Assembly (NCBI RefSeq): GCF_000217795.1 | Contig: NC_015681.1 | Span: 2,161,244-2,225,243 of the forward strand | Direction: 5' to 3' | Length of the DNA: 64,000 nt | Source of the DNA: Thermodesulfatator indicus DSM 15286 | GTDB lineage: Bacteria > Desulfobacterota > Thermodesulfobacteria > Thermodesulfobacteriales > Thermodesulfatatoraceae | In this document: in pieces, positions 53,733 to 62,875 of the stretch | Layout of the letters: every line of letters begins with the position of its first letter | Position numbering within the stretch: the first letter of the stretch is position 1 | The notes under the pieces: generated by a model | What the model was told of the DNA's origin: nothing | The model's input: the letters and a program-made list of their open reading frames with translations, nothing else | Databases searched by the model: none | Translations under genes and position numbers: made by a program

Positions 53733-54520
53733 GGCTTACAGGGCTTTTCTCCCTTTCTTTTAATCCAGAAAAGTAAAAGCCCTGCTATGACCATGAGCAA
53801 GCAAAATTGTTGACCCCTGGTCATCCAACCAAAAAGAAGGGGGACTCCCACATCGGGCTCTCGAAAAAATTCTATAAAAAAGCGGATAACCCCATAGGCT
53901 ACTAAAAAAGTAGCAAATTTAAAACCACAGGGCCACTCCTTTTTGCGCAAAAACCACATAATCATAAAAAGAAAAAGCCCCTCGCCCAGGGCCTCGTAAA
54001 GCTGAGAAGGATGCCGAGGAATAGGCCCACCTTTAGGAAAAACCATAGCCCAGGGGACATCTGTAGGGCGACCGTAAAGCTCTCCGTTTATGAAATTACC
54101 AAGCCTCCCTAGACCTAAACCAATGGGAGCCGGCACTACAAAAAGGTCTGCCCAAAACCAGAAATTAAGTTGGTGTTTACGGGCGTAAATCAAGCCAGTG
54201 ATAAGGACTCCTAAAAGCCCACCGTGAAAAGACATACCTCCATGCCAGATGGCAAATACCTCGAGTGGATGTTTCCAGTAATAGCCCGGAAAATAGAAAA
54301 GCACATGCCCTAAACGTGCGCCTATGATAAGCCCCAAGGCCCCCCAGAAAATGATATTATCAAGATGAGGTTCAAGGTCTCTATAGCCCTTTTCACGAAG
54401 CTGATAACGCACCAAAAAATAAGCCGCTAAAAAACCAAGGAGATACATCAAGCCGTACCAGCGAGGGGCCAGTGGACCAATCCGAAAAATAACCGGACTA
54501 ATTTCAGGATAAGGAATCAT
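53723..54520 (-). CDS. lgt: Phosphatidylglycerol-prolipoprotein diacylglyceryl transferase
   Basis: Inner-membrane enzyme that adds the diacylglycerol anchor to lipoprotein precursors (relevant for the predicted lipoprotein secretin here). The 265-residue protein has seven membrane helices and the Lgt signature GLGRLGNFINGELYGRPTDV, with HGGMSFHGGLLG before it and the catalytic region RHPSQLYEALGEG. Length is normal. Confidence 0.96.
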   Translation of the reverse strand: MIPYPEISPVIFRIGPLAPRWYGLMYLLGFLAAYFLVRYQLREKGYRDLEPHLDNIIFWGALGLIIGARLGHVLFYFPGYYWKHPLEVFAIWHGGMSFHGGLLGVLITGLIYARKHQLNFWFWADLFVVPAPIGLGLGRLGNFINGELYGRPTDVPWAMVFPKGGPIPRHPSQLYEALGEGLFLFMIMWFLRKKEWPCGFKFATFLVAYGVIRFFIEFFREPDVGVPLLFGWMTRGQQFCLLMVIAGLLLFWIKRKGEKPCKPYL

Positions 54521-54562
54521 AGGGCTTATTATAATAGCCCGAAAAAGAGTGGCTAGTAGTAA

Positions 54563-57055
54563 TTATAAAATTTGCTTTTTGACGATACGCTTAACTTCTA
54601 ATTCCTCAGGAGAGACTTCCAGCAAGGCCGCTACCACTTCTTGGGCCCGCACACCACCCTCTCTGGGCTCAAAAAGGATCAACAATAACCTGTTGCCCTG
54701 GGTTTTAAGGTTAAGCACAAAAGGCCTTAACTCTAGTTCTTTTATCTTTTTACCGCGACGCACCCTTAAAGTAACGCTTCGTTTAGCCATAAACGCATCT
54801 ATTTTCTCTTGGGGCACAGGTTCAGGAAGAATTATTTCGTATAAGACCTCATCAGGGACTTCTAAGGCCTCCTTAGGTGAAGAAAAAGACACATCTAAAA
54901 CTTTGATTTCTTCTGGTAACTCTTGATTTAAACGAAATTTTATTTCATCTGGCTCAAGTTGTTTAAGCAGTTCAATGGCCGCTATCTCGCCAAGGCTTTC
55001 AACACCTACAGGCAAGGCCTTGGCGAAAGATATACGAGGAAGAGGATGGAAACCCTCGCTAAAGGCCACAGGGAGCTTGGCCCTTCTTACCGCTCGGTGA
55101 AACTGGTTCATAAGTTCAATCTGGGATAGAAACCGAAGAAATCCTCTTTTCTGATAAATCAGACGGTAAGTAAAACGGCCTTCTTCTTCAATTTTGGGTG
55201 GCTCAACAGGAGGAAATTCACAATCTTTGGCCAGGACATTTTTTATAACTTTAAAGTCACAAACCCCACACTTAAGGCACTTTTTATAGCGGCAATCAGG
55301 TGAAATTTCCTGGGCCAAAGAATGTTCTCTTTCGGCCAATAGGAATTCTTTGGTAACACCGAGATCAAGGTGGTCCCAAGGAAGAGGCTCATCAAGCGCG
55401 CGGGGCCTTAAAAAGTCCTCAAGGTCAAGACCCAGGCTCTCAGCCGCCGAAAGCCACACATCAAAGTTGAACTCATCGCTCCAGCTATCAAGCCTTGCCC
55501 CCCTACGATAGGCCTCTAAAATTAGGGCTGAAAGGCGTCTGTCTCCCCTTGAAAATACCCCCTCAAGGAAACTCTGCTCAGGCTTGTGCCATTTGAACTT
55601 TAATTTGCGTCCTGAAAGGGCCTTTTTTAGCCAGGTAAGCTTCTCTCTGGTTTCAGCAAGGGTTATCTGGCGCTCCCATTGAAAGGCCGTATGCGGCTTA
55701 GGTACAAAGGTAGAGACAGAGACATTTACCTGTGGGCCTATTCTTCCTTTTATTCTGGTAAGTCTTTTTGAAAGACGCACTATGCCTTCAAGGTCTTTTT
55801 CTGTTTCCGTAGGAAGACCAATCATAAAATAAAGTTTTAAATGCCGCCAGCCCGCTTCAAAAGCTTTAAGGGCGGTGTCAAAAAGATCTTCTTCGCGTAT
55901 GTCTTTGTTGATAACCCGCCGCAAACGCTCGGTGCCCGCTTCGGGAGCCAGGGTAAAACCGGTTTTGCGCACCTTTCTAATTTCAGAGATTATGGTCTCG
56001 TTTAAGCTTCCCACCCGCAGAGAAGGAAGGGAAATGGCTATTTTTTCTGGTAAAAAGCGTCGGTTAAAACCGACGATAAGCTCGGTGAGGCAGGTATAAT
56101 CACCGGCTGAAAGGGAAAGAAAAGAAATTTCGTCCCAGCCGGTGGCGGCAAGCCCCTCTTCGGCCATTTCAAGAAGGCGCTTGGGGCTCCTTTCGCGCAC
56201 CGGGCGGTAAAAACTGCTTGCCTGACAAAACCTACAACCGCGAGTACAACCACGAGAGATCTCAAGGGCCAGGCGATCATGAGCTATTTCCATCCAGGGA
56301 ACAATGGGCCGCCAGTCATAGGGTACCACGTCTAAGTCTGGCACTACGCGGCGCTTTATCTTTTCGTAATCAGGTTTTAAAGGCTCAAGGGCCTTAAAGC
56401 GCCCCTTTTCGTAAACGGGTTTAAAAAAAGAAGGCACGTAAATACCAGGTATCTCCGATAAAGCATTGAGTATTTCTTTCCGAGAAGCGCGGGCTTCACG
56501 GGCTGAAGTCATAACATCGACTACCTCAAGAATAGCCTCTTCGCCTTCACCGATAATCAAGGCATCATAAAAATCAGCTACTGGTTCAGGGTTTGAGACT
56601 ACCGAGCCTCCACCGAGGATAATAGGGTCATTTTCTCGGCGCTCTCGAGCTAAAAGAGGAATCCCCGAAAGTTCAAGGATATTGACCAGGTTAGTAGCAC
56701 ATAATTCATAGGGAAAGCTCATACCAATTAAATCAAAGTCTTTTAGAGGACGCCTGGCCGTGAGAGAAAGATAGGGAATTTTTTCTTTACGCAAAAGTTC
56801 TTCAAGGTCTCTGGCCGGAGCATAGGCCCTGTCAACAAAGATGTCCTCTCGCTGGCTCAAAATCAGATAAAGAATAAGGAGCCCTATATGAGACATGCCC
56901 ACTTCATAAAGGTCAGGAAAGACCAGGCACACCCTTAGGCGCACTTCTTCAAAGGGACGAAAGACAGTATTTATTTCCCGGCCCAGATAACGTGAAGGCT
57001 TGCGCACCTTGGCCAGTATCTCTTCAAAACGGCTCGCCCAATTACTCATGGCCAT
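54563..57055 (-). CDS. B12-binding-domain radical SAM protein fused to a DUF2344-type C-terminus
   Basis: 830 residues. The N-terminal region (about 1-190) is a cobalamin-binding-like Rossmann domain (VRLRVCLVFPDLYEVGMSHI, GMSFPYELCATNLVNILELS). The radical SAM domain has the 4Fe-4S motif EISRGCTRGCRFCQASSFYR, then a small Cys cluster CRYKKCLKCGVCDF. The C-terminal 200 residues (YRLIYQKRGFLRFLSQIELM, FSEGFHPLPRISFAKALPVG) form the TIGR03936/DUF2344 domain, which is often a separate protein. Fusion forms are known (TIGR03960 type). The reaction is unknown; tRNA or RNA modification has been suggested from context only. Confidence 0.88.
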   Translation of the reverse strand: MAMSNWASRFEEILAKVRKPSRYLGREINTVFRPFEEVRLRVCLVFPDLYEVGMSHIGLLILYLILSQREDIFVDRAYAPARDLEELLRKEKIPYLSLTARRPLKDFDLIGMSFPYELCATNLVNILELSGIPLLARERRENDPIILGGGSVVSNPEPVADFYDALIIGEGEEAILEVVDVMTSAREARASRKEILNALSEIPGIYVPSFFKPVYEKGRFKALEPLKPDYEKIKRRVVPDLDVVPYDWRPIVPWMEIAHDRLALEISRGCTRGCRFCQASSFYRPVRERSPKRLLEMAEEGLAATGWDEISFLSLSAGDYTCLTELIVGFNRRFLPEKIAISLPSLRVGSLNETIISEIRKVRKTGFTLAPEAGTERLRRVINKDIREEDLFDTALKAFEAGWRHLKLYFMIGLPTETEKDLEGIVRLSKRLTRIKGRIGPQVNVSVSTFVPKPHTAFQWERQITLAETREKLTWLKKALSGRKLKFKWHKPEQSFLEGVFSRGDRRLSALILEAYRRGARLDSWSDEFNFDVWLSAAESLGLDLEDFLRPRALDEPLPWDHLDLGVTKEFLLAEREHSLAQEISPDCRYKKCLKCGVCDFKVIKNVLAKDCEFPPVEPPKIEEEGRFTYRLIYQKRGFLRFLSQIELMNQFHRAVRRAKLPVAFSEGFHPLPRISFAKALPVGVESLGEIAAIELLKQLEPDEIKFRLNQELPEEIKVLDVSFSSPKEALEVPDEVLYEIILPEPVPQEKIDAFMAKRSVTLRVRRGKKIKELELRPFVLNLKTQGNRLLLILFEPREGGVRAQEVVAALLEVSPEELEVKRIVKKQIL

Positions 57056-57085
57056 GAGCTTAACACATGGAAGGACTATACGTTA

Positions 57086-57240
57086 GAGATACCTTTGCAA
57101 AATTAGAAATTGTAAGTTGAGATGACCATGGTGACTGCATCGCTTCGCGACAGGGATTGCTTCGGCACGAGATTGCTTCGCTCGCTGATCCCTTCGCTTT
57201 GCTCGGGACATACTCGCTCACATGACGAAAAGAGAACGTG
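57086..57240. repeat. Dispersed element, copy R9 (left end only)
   Basis: Begins GAGATACCTTTGCAAAATT, and contains GATGACCATGGTGACTGC, GGGATTGCTTCGGCACGAG and ATTGCTTCGCTCGCTGATCC. No right inverted end is found. It fills the 186-base gap between the radical SAM gene and galU. Confidence 0.65.
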
Positions 57241-57241
57241 A

Positions 57242-58123
57242 CTAAAGATTATTAATTTTTTCTTTTAAAAATTGTTTGACCTTTTCTCCTATCTCTGGAT
57301 GTTTTAGGGCAAAAGTTATAACTGCTTGCATAAAACCAAATTTATCTCCGGCATCGTAACGGGTGCCTTCAAATTCGTAAGCATAAACCGGGTAGTCGTC
57401 TTTTAAAGCTGAAAGGGCGTCGGTTAGCTGGATTTCGCCACCAACTCCGGGCTTGGTCCTGGCTAGGTAATCGTAAATCTCTGGAATCAAAATGTAGCGG
57501 CCGATAATAGCTAAGTCAGAATCAATTTCTCCTGGTTCGGGCTTTTCTTTCATCTCTCGCACTCTGATAATCCTATCTCCCACTTTTTCGCCAGCCACTA
57601 TGCCGTAACGAAAAATTTCCTCTTTGGGAACCCGTTGCACGGCTATAACCGGGCCCTTAAATTCTCCAAAAATTTCTATCATCTGCTTAAGGCAGGGAAT
57701 CTCTGAATCTACCAGGTCATCTCCCAAAAGCACGGCAAAGGGTTCACGCCCTACCACATGCCGGGTTACATAAATTGCATGCCCGAGACCTAGGGGCTTT
57801 TTCTGGCGTACCGAGATAATATCTTCTATTAAGTTGGTTACCCGTCTAACTTCTTCAAGGAGCTTTAGCTTACCTTTGGCCTCAAGGTAAGATTCTAGTT
57901 CATAGGAGTAGTCAAAGTGGTTTTCAATGGCCGATTTCCCAGAAGACGTTACTAAGATTACCTGTTTTACCCCGGAGTTAACGGCCTCTTCTACGATATA
58001 TTGAATGGTAGGACGGTCAACCACGGTTAACATTTCTTTAGGAATGGCCTTAGTGGCCGGCAAAAAGCGCGTGCCAAGCCCTGCTACCGGAAGAACAGCC
58101 TTTCTAATAGTAGAATGAGACAT
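57242..58123 (-). CDS. galU: UTP-glucose-1-phosphate uridylyltransferase
   Basis: Makes UDP-glucose for surface polysaccharides. The 293-residue protein has the nucleotide-binding signature PVAGLGTRFLPATKAIPKEM, the GLGHAIYVTRHVV segment, LLGDDLVDSE and the metal-region IQLTDALSALKDDYPVYAY. Length is typical. GAGGAGGTAGGTT precedes the ATG. Upstream (58124-58381) is repeat-derived sequence, so its promoter is not obvious. Confidence 0.95.
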   Translation of the reverse strand: MSHSTIRKAVLPVAGLGTRFLPATKAIPKEMLTVVDRPTIQYIVEEAVNSGVKQVILVTSSGKSAIENHFDYSYELESYLEAKGKLKLLEEVRRVTNLIEDIISVRQKKPLGLGHAIYVTRHVVGREPFAVLLGDDLVDSEIPCLKQMIEIFGEFKGPVIAVQRVPKEEIFRYGIVAGEKVGDRIIRVREMKEKPEPGEIDSDLAIIGRYILIPEIYDYLARTKPGVGGEIQLTDALSALKDDYPVYAYEFEGTRYDAGDKFGFMQAVITFALKHPEIGEKVKQFLKEKINNL

Positions 58124-58174
58124 AACCTACCTCCTCCCTCTTTAAAACTTTTCCTTGTCAATGCAAGCATACCA

Positions 58175-58335
58175 TATTTGTCACCGCAAGCCCGTATGGG
58201 CTAAGCAGTCTCTACCGAAAATGAGAGAGATTTCTTCGGCCTCTAGCGAGGCCTCGCAATGACAGAGTTAAATTAAAACCTCGCAATGACAGGGTTAAAT
58301 TAAAACCATACAATGACAATATAAAAAGTAACTCG
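58175..58335. repeat. Dispersed-element fragment R10 with 27-base tandem repeats
   Basis: Contains GTCACCGCAAGCCCGTATGG, GGCTAAGCAGTCTCT and CTCTAGCGAGGCCTCGCAATG modules. The unit CCTCGCAATGACAGGGTTAA plus ATTAAAA is repeated from 58250 to about 58303 with a decayed third copy. No inverted ends. Confidence 0.65.
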
Positions 58336-58381
58336 CAAACTTTTTTAATGATAAATAAGATCTAACCAAGGAAAAAGCAAG

Positions 58382-58987
58382 TTAAATTTCTTTGGCAAGA
58401 GATTCTTCCACCTGCTTAAAAGGATAATAAAAGTCTCGCCAGATTTTTTGGCCCCGGTTAAGAATTTCAGAAAAGCGAGGGATATCACTGGTATTTACCA
58501 CTATCTCTACACTAGCCAGAAAGGCCGGACGAGGGTCAAGAGTACGGGCCTTATCCGTTATCCAGACGACAAAGATCTGTCTCCTTTCAGGCATAGGTAA
58601 TGAATTCAAAATATCGATATAAGGCCTTATTTTTTCTTCTTCTGCCGCCAAAACTACGAGAGCAGGTGTTTCAAAACGCAACCACTGGGTAAGAAGCGAA
58701 GGCTTTTTTAGAAGGCGCACTTCATAGCCAGTTTTTATCAGGTCTTTTAAAAGCTTCCCTTTTTCCTCAGCAATATCCCAGAACACGAGAGCTAGAGATT
58801 TATCTATAAGAAGAGCAGGCTCATCAACAGTGTCAACCAGGTCTTCTTTTTCGCTTTGTTTATTTTTTATAGGTTCAAGGGTTCCGCCACACTCCGGGCA
58901 AGGTAACGAAAGAAAATCATCTACCCGCGATTCTCCTTTAAGTTTAAAACGCTTACCACAGTTAAGACATTTTACTTCGCTCACCAT
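58382..58987 (-). CDS. Zinc-ribbon protein with a receiver-like domain, in the PilT operon
   Basis: 201 residues. The N-terminus has four cysteines in two CxxC pairs (Cys7, 10, 30, 33: KCLNCGKRF and PCPECGGTL), a zinc-ribbon of the MJ0042 type. After a charged linker, residues about 55-185 have alternating strand/helix pattern (ALVFWDIAEEKGKLLKDLIK, ALVVLAAEEEKIRPYIDILN, QIFVVWITDKARTLD) like a response-regulator fold, but without a recognisable phospho-Asp pocket. Function unknown. It overlaps the upstream PilT-like gene by seven bases, so it is likely a cofactor of that ATPase. Confidence 0.65.
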   Translation of the reverse strand: MVSEVKCLNCGKRFKLKGESRVDDFLSLPCPECGGTLEPIKNKQSEKEDLVDTVDEPALLIDKSLALVFWDIAEEKGKLLKDLIKTGYEVRLLKKPSLLTQWLRFETPALVVLAAEEEKIRPYIDILNSLPMPERRQIFVVWITDKARTLDPRPAFLASVEIVVNTSDIPRFSEILNRGQKIWRDFYYPFKQVEESLAKEI

Positions 58988-60156
58988 TTCCTCCGGTTTT
59001 CTATTTCAATTTCAAGGGATTCTTCAAGGTCACTGGTTCTTTCCCCGCGCTTGGTCTTTATCAAATCAATACCTCGGCCTACTACATCCCTTCGCGCACA
59101 ATAAGCCAGTGCCACTTCTTCGGTGATGATTCCTTTATCGTATAAGTAAAGTAGATGCTGATCAAAAGTTTGCATGGAATAAGGAGAGCCTTTAGTCATA
59201 ATGTCGTAAAAGGTCCTGTTTTCGTCTTCACCTTTGATGATGGTTTCCTTGGCCCGAATATTGTTATAAAGGATGTCAAAGATAGCCACCCGGCCTCCTT
59301 CTTTTTTGGGAATAAGTTTTTGGCCCACTATCCAGCGCACAGTATCGGCCAGACGCATACGCACCTGTCTTTCTTCGTCTATATTGAAAAAGCCAAGAAT
59401 ACGGTTGATGGTATTCCCCGCGCCTACGGTGTGCATAGTGGAAAATACCAGGTGACCAGTCTCCGCCGCCGAAAGAGCCACTTCCATGGTGTCACGATCA
59501 CGAATTTCTCCCACAAGGATTACGTGAGGGGCCTGACGCAAAGCCGCCCTTAAACCATTAGCAAAGGAATCAAAGTCTCTACCAAGCTCCCTCTGGTTAA
59601 AGGTAGATAAAGCCGGGGGATGAACGTATTCCACCGGATCTTCAAGGGTAATGATGTGTAGTGGTTCAGAATGGTTTATTTCTTCAAGAATAGCCGCAAG
59701 GGTTGTGGTTTTACCCTGGCCTGTGGCACCGGTTACCAGGACAATGCCTGCTTTTTCCTTGGCTATTTTGTAGCAGGCTTTGGGAAGGCCCAAGTCTTTG
59801 ATACGCGGTGGCCTTGAGGCCAGCTTTCTCATCACAATGGAATAAGCCCCCTGTGAAGAAAAGACATTTACCCTGAAACGAGTACCATCAGGCAGGTGAT
59901 AGGAAAAATCAGCCGAACCTGTGCGCAACAAATCTTTTAAAAGGCGCCTTTGTTTGCCTATGAGGCCAAAGGCCAGGACTTCGGTTTGAAAAGGAGTAAG
60001 TTTTTTTAAAGAAAACGAGGGAAGTTCTACGGGATAAAGTTTGCCGTCAGCGGCCACCTGTAGGGGCCGTCCGGGGGTGAATACCAAATCACTTATCCGT
60101 TCTCTGGTTTCGGCAAGGCGAGAAATGAGTTCTACTAATTCCGCCGGTCTTATCAT
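58981..60156 (-). CDS. PilT/PilU-like type IV pilus retraction ATPase (second copy)
   Basis: 391 residues. PilT-type NTPase with Walker A IVLVTGATGQGKTTTLAAIL (GATGQGKT, where most have GPTGSGKS), the Asp box HVILVGEIRDRDTMEVALSA, a His box LVFSTMHTVGAGNTINRILG, and a long extra C-terminal tail (about 350-391, charged). It is clearly different from the next gene, so this is a PilU-like paralogue rather than a recent copy. Translation starts at ATGA with the pilT stop. Confidence 0.9.
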   Translation of the reverse strand: MIRPAELVELISRLAETRERISDLVFTPGRPLQVAADGKLYPVELPSFSLKKLTPFQTEVLAFGLIGKQRRLLKDLLRTGSADFSYHLPDGTRFRVNVFSSQGAYSIVMRKLASRPPRIKDLGLPKACYKIAKEKAGIVLVTGATGQGKTTTLAAILEEINHSEPLHIITLEDPVEYVHPPALSTFNQRELGRDFDSFANGLRAALRQAPHVILVGEIRDRDTMEVALSAAETGHLVFSTMHTVGAGNTINRILGFFNIDEERQVRMRLADTVRWIVGQKLIPKKEGGRVAIFDILYNNIRAKETIIKGEDENRTFYDIMTKGSPYSMQTFDQHLLYLYDKGIITEEVALAYCARRDVVGRGIDLIKTKRGERTSDLEESLEIEIENRRKW

Positions 60157-61244
60157 GAGGGCACCTCGGTAAAATCGCTGAGTTCTTTATTATTCACCAA
60201 AGGCAGGAAGCGGGCTTTATCCACCGCCTTGTTAAGGGCCTCCTCAGGTGAAATATAACCCTTTTGCAACAACTCCATGATAGAATCATCAAGGCTTCTC
60301 ATGCCGAACCTCTTTCCGGTCTGGATAACCGAAGGCAGCTGGTAGGTCTTGCCTTCGCGAATCAAGTTTCTAGCCGCTGGCGTGGCTATAAGGATCTCAA
60401 AGGCCACCACACGCCCGGGCTTATCTATGCGCTTAAACATGGTTTGTGAAACCACGGCTCGTAAAGCATCGGCCAGAGTTGAGCGAACTTGGGGTTGTTG
60501 TTCATGGGGAAAGATTTCAATGATACGGTCAACGGTTTTGGGAGCGTTCAAGGTATGAAGGGTGGCCAGCACCAAATGACCGGTCATAGCGGCTTCAATG
60601 GCGAGAGAAATAGTCTCAAGGTCTCGCATTTCACCCACCATGATGATGTCCGGGTCTTCACGTAAGGCAGAGCGCAAGGCCGCGGCAAAGCTTTTGGTAT
60701 GCACTCCTACCTCTCGCTGGTTTACCAGACAGCCATAGGACTTGTGAACAAATTCTATCGGGTCTTCTATGGTTAAAATGTGGTCCTGACGATTTTTGTT
60801 GGCGTAATCAATGATAGCCGCAAGAGTTGTTGATTTACCTGAGCCGGTAGGCCCGGTCACCAGCACAAGCCCTTTAGGCAGCATGGCGAGCTTGGTAAGG
60901 ATGGGCGGAAGCCCGAGTTCTTCGGCGGTCTTTACCTGAGAGGGAATAAGCCTGAAGACCGCGCCCACGCCGTTTTTTTGCTGGAACATATTTACACGAA
61001 AACGGGCCAGGCCTGGTAGCTCAAAACCAAAGTCAATATCGCCAGTTTCTTCAAAGACCTTGATACGATCTTCAGGGGTAATTTCGTAAAGCATGGCCTT
61101 TAACTCGTCGTTTTCAAGGACCTTGTATTTCACCCGCTGAAGATCACCGTGAATCCGCATAAGCGGGGGGTTACCCGAGGCCATGTGCAGGTCAGAGGCC
61201 CCACTTTCTACCATTAATTTTAAAAAGGCATCAATCTTGGCCAT
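60153..61244 (-). CDS. pilT: Type IV pilus twitching motility ATPase PilT
   Basis: Retraction motor of type IV pili. The start at 61244 (AKIDAFLKLMVESGASDLHM) has AAGGAGGGAGCT upstream and gives 363 residues, PilT's usual size; the longer frame to 61307 lacks support. Walker A is LVTGPTGSGKSTTLAAIIDY, then the Asp box DPDIIMVGEMRDLETISLAI, and the His box HLVLATLHTLNAPKTVDRII with FPHEQQPQVRSTLADALRAV. No pilin or PilB gene is in the window. Confidence 0.94.
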   Translation of the reverse strand: MAKIDAFLKLMVESGASDLHMASGNPPLMRIHGDLQRVKYKVLENDELKAMLYEITPEDRIKVFEETGDIDFGFELPGLARFRVNMFQQKNGVGAVFRLIPSQVKTAEELGLPPILTKLAMLPKGLVLVTGPTGSGKSTTLAAIIDYANKNRQDHILTIEDPIEFVHKSYGCLVNQREVGVHTKSFAAALRSALREDPDIIMVGEMRDLETISLAIEAAMTGHLVLATLHTLNAPKTVDRIIEIFPHEQQPQVRSTLADALRAVVSQTMFKRIDKPGRVVAFEILIATPAARNLIREGKTYQLPSVIQTGKRFGMRSLDDSIMELLQKGYISPEEALNKAVDKARFLPLVNNKELSDFTEVPS

Positions 61245-61301
61245 AGCTCCCTCCTTGATCAGATAAATCGGAGAGATGCCGATAAGTCTTAAATGAAAAG
61301 A

Positions 61302-61329
61302 TTGCACTTAAAAAAAGGGTTGATATAAT
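61302..61329 (+). promoter_or_regulatory. Sigma-70-type promoter directly before ftsE
   Basis: TTGCAC (61302-61307), spacer 16, and a perfect TATAAT (61324-61329). The expected start is about 61336, only two bases before the ftsE ATG at 61338. No ribosome site precedes the ATG, so the message appears leaderless. Confidence 0.7.
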
Positions 61330-61337
61330 CGCGGCCA

Positions 61338-62003
61338 ATGGAAGATATTTTGCGTCTAGAACGGGTATCTAAAGTCTATAAACCGAACATTCGGGCCCTT
61401 GATGACATCACTTTCAGCGTGGCCAAGGGAGAGTTTATTTTTATAACCGGGCCAAGCGGTTCAGGGAAAAGCACCCTTCTTAACTTGATTTTCCGGGCCG
61501 AAAAACCGACTTCCGGAGAAATCTTTTTTGAAGGAAGGCCCCTTTCAAGTTTCCCCCGTAAAGAAATTCCCTTTTTAAGGCGTAAAATTGGCTTTGTTTT
61601 TCAGGATTTCAAACTCCTTGAGAATCACACTGTTTTTGAAAATGTAGCCATCTCCCTTGAAATTCAGGATATTCCCGAAGGAGAAATTAGATACCGGGTG
61701 CTCAAAATCTTAAAACGCCTGGGATTAGCCGGCAAAGAAAATCAGCTGGTAAAACAACTCTCAGGAGGAGAAAAGCAAAGAGTAGCCCTGGCCCGGGCGG
61801 TCATAAACAGGCCAAGGCTTCTTCTTGCCGATGAACCCACTGGAAACCTTGACGCTCGCCGCACAGAAGAAGTCATGGAAATCTTTGAAGACTTAAACGC
61901 CGAAGGTACTACTATCATCTTGGCCACCCACGATCATTCTCTTTTTGTGGACAGTCACCGGCGGGTTTTACTCTTAGATGAGGGGAGGTTACTTAACCCT
62001 TGA
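61338..62003 (+). CDS. ftsE: Cell division ATP-binding protein FtsE
   Basis: ABC-type ATPase that works with FtsX to control septal peptidoglycan hydrolases. The 221-residue protein has Walker A FITGPSGSGKSTLLNLI, Q-loop FVFQDFKLLENHTV, signature LSGGEKQRVALARAV, Walker B RLLLADEPTGNLD, and the switch His in ILATHDHSLF. Length is normal. Its stop overlaps the TTG of ftsX. Divergent from pilT, with the gap of 93 bases holding the promoter. Confidence 0.95.
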   Translation: MEDILRLERVSKVYKPNIRALDDITFSVAKGEFIFITGPSGSGKSTLLNLIFRAEKPTSGEIFFEGRPLSSFPRKEIPFLRRKIGFVFQDFKLLENHTVFENVAISLEIQDIPEGEIRYRVLKILKRLGLAGKENQLVKQLSGGEKQRVALARAVINRPRLLLADEPTGNLDARRTEEVMEIFEDLNAEGTTIILATHDHSLFVDSHRRVLLLDEGRLLNP

Positions 62004-62875
62004 GGCAGGTTTTTAGCCGAGCACTTAAAGAATTTCGCAGCACCCCTGGCACTTATGTGGCCGCTACTCTGGTTATTGCGCTGGGTTTGACGGTCTTTTC
62101 TTTTTTCGGGCTAATTTATTTCAATCTGATACATTTTACCGAACAAATTGCCAGGGAATTGGTGTTAAACGTTTATTTAGAACCTAAGACTGACTCTGTT
62201 ATCGTCCAGAGATTAATCAACGAGATAGAAAAAAACCCGATGGTGGCTCAAGTTTCTTTTGTTCCCTCTGACAAAGTGTTAGAAGAGTTGAGTCGCCTTT
62301 TTGAGGATCAGGAACTGGTAAAAGATATAAAACCTGACTTTCTGCCCCCGGTTCTACTGGTTTCTTTTAAAGACCCTTTTCTGGCCCTAAACAAACTAAA
62401 AGACTTTTCGGAATACCTGTCACAAAAAAAGGCAGTATTAAAGGTCCAGTTTGCCCAGAGCTGGCTGGTAAGACTGGCCAATATTAAAAAATTTCTTGAA
62501 ATTTTTTCTTTATCCGGCCTAATTCTTGTGGGCTTAGCCACGGTCTTTGTTATCAGCCTGGTCGTGCGTCTTTCCCTCGCGCAACGGGAAAAAGAGCTAG
62601 AAATTCTCTCTCTAGTAGGGGCAACTCCTGGATTTATTCAAAATCCCTTAATATTTCTGGCTGCCATTCAAGGTCTTTTGGCCTCAGCCATGTCTCTCGC
62701 CCTGGTTTATTTTTTAAAGACTTATCTTGACAGGGCCATAAAAGGCTTTTTCCCGGGTTTTACCGGAACTCTTATCTTCTGGGACAAATTACAGCTTTTC
62801 AGCTTAGCTTTAGGGGTGGTGTTACTTTGCGTAATAGCTTCTTATGGGGCCTCGCGGCGTTACTTGCGCTATTAG
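62000..62875 (+). CDS. ftsX: Cell division protein FtsX
   Basis: Four-helix membrane partner of FtsE that passes the signal to EnvC. In 291 residues it shows a first membrane helix (YVAATLVIALGLTVFSFFGL), a periplasmic domain (about 50-170) with the family pattern LVLNVYLEPKTDSVIVQRLI, then three helices, the last ending in SYGASRRYLRY. The start is a TTG overlapping the ftsE stop (TTGA). The 3' end overlaps the next gene. Confidence 0.92.
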   Translation: MRQVFSRALKEFRSTPGTYVAATLVIALGLTVFSFFGLIYFNLIHFTEQIARELVLNVYLEPKTDSVIVQRLINEIEKNPMVAQVSFVPSDKVLEELSRLFEDQELVKDIKPDFLPPVLLVSFKDPFLALNKLKDFSEYLSQKKAVLKVQFAQSWLVRLANIKKFLEIFSLSGLILVGLATVFVISLVVRLSLAQREKELEILSLVGATPGFIQNPLIFLAAIQGLLASAMSLALVYFLKTYLDRAIKGFFPGFTGTLIFWDKLQLFSLALGVVLLCVIASYGASRRYLRY

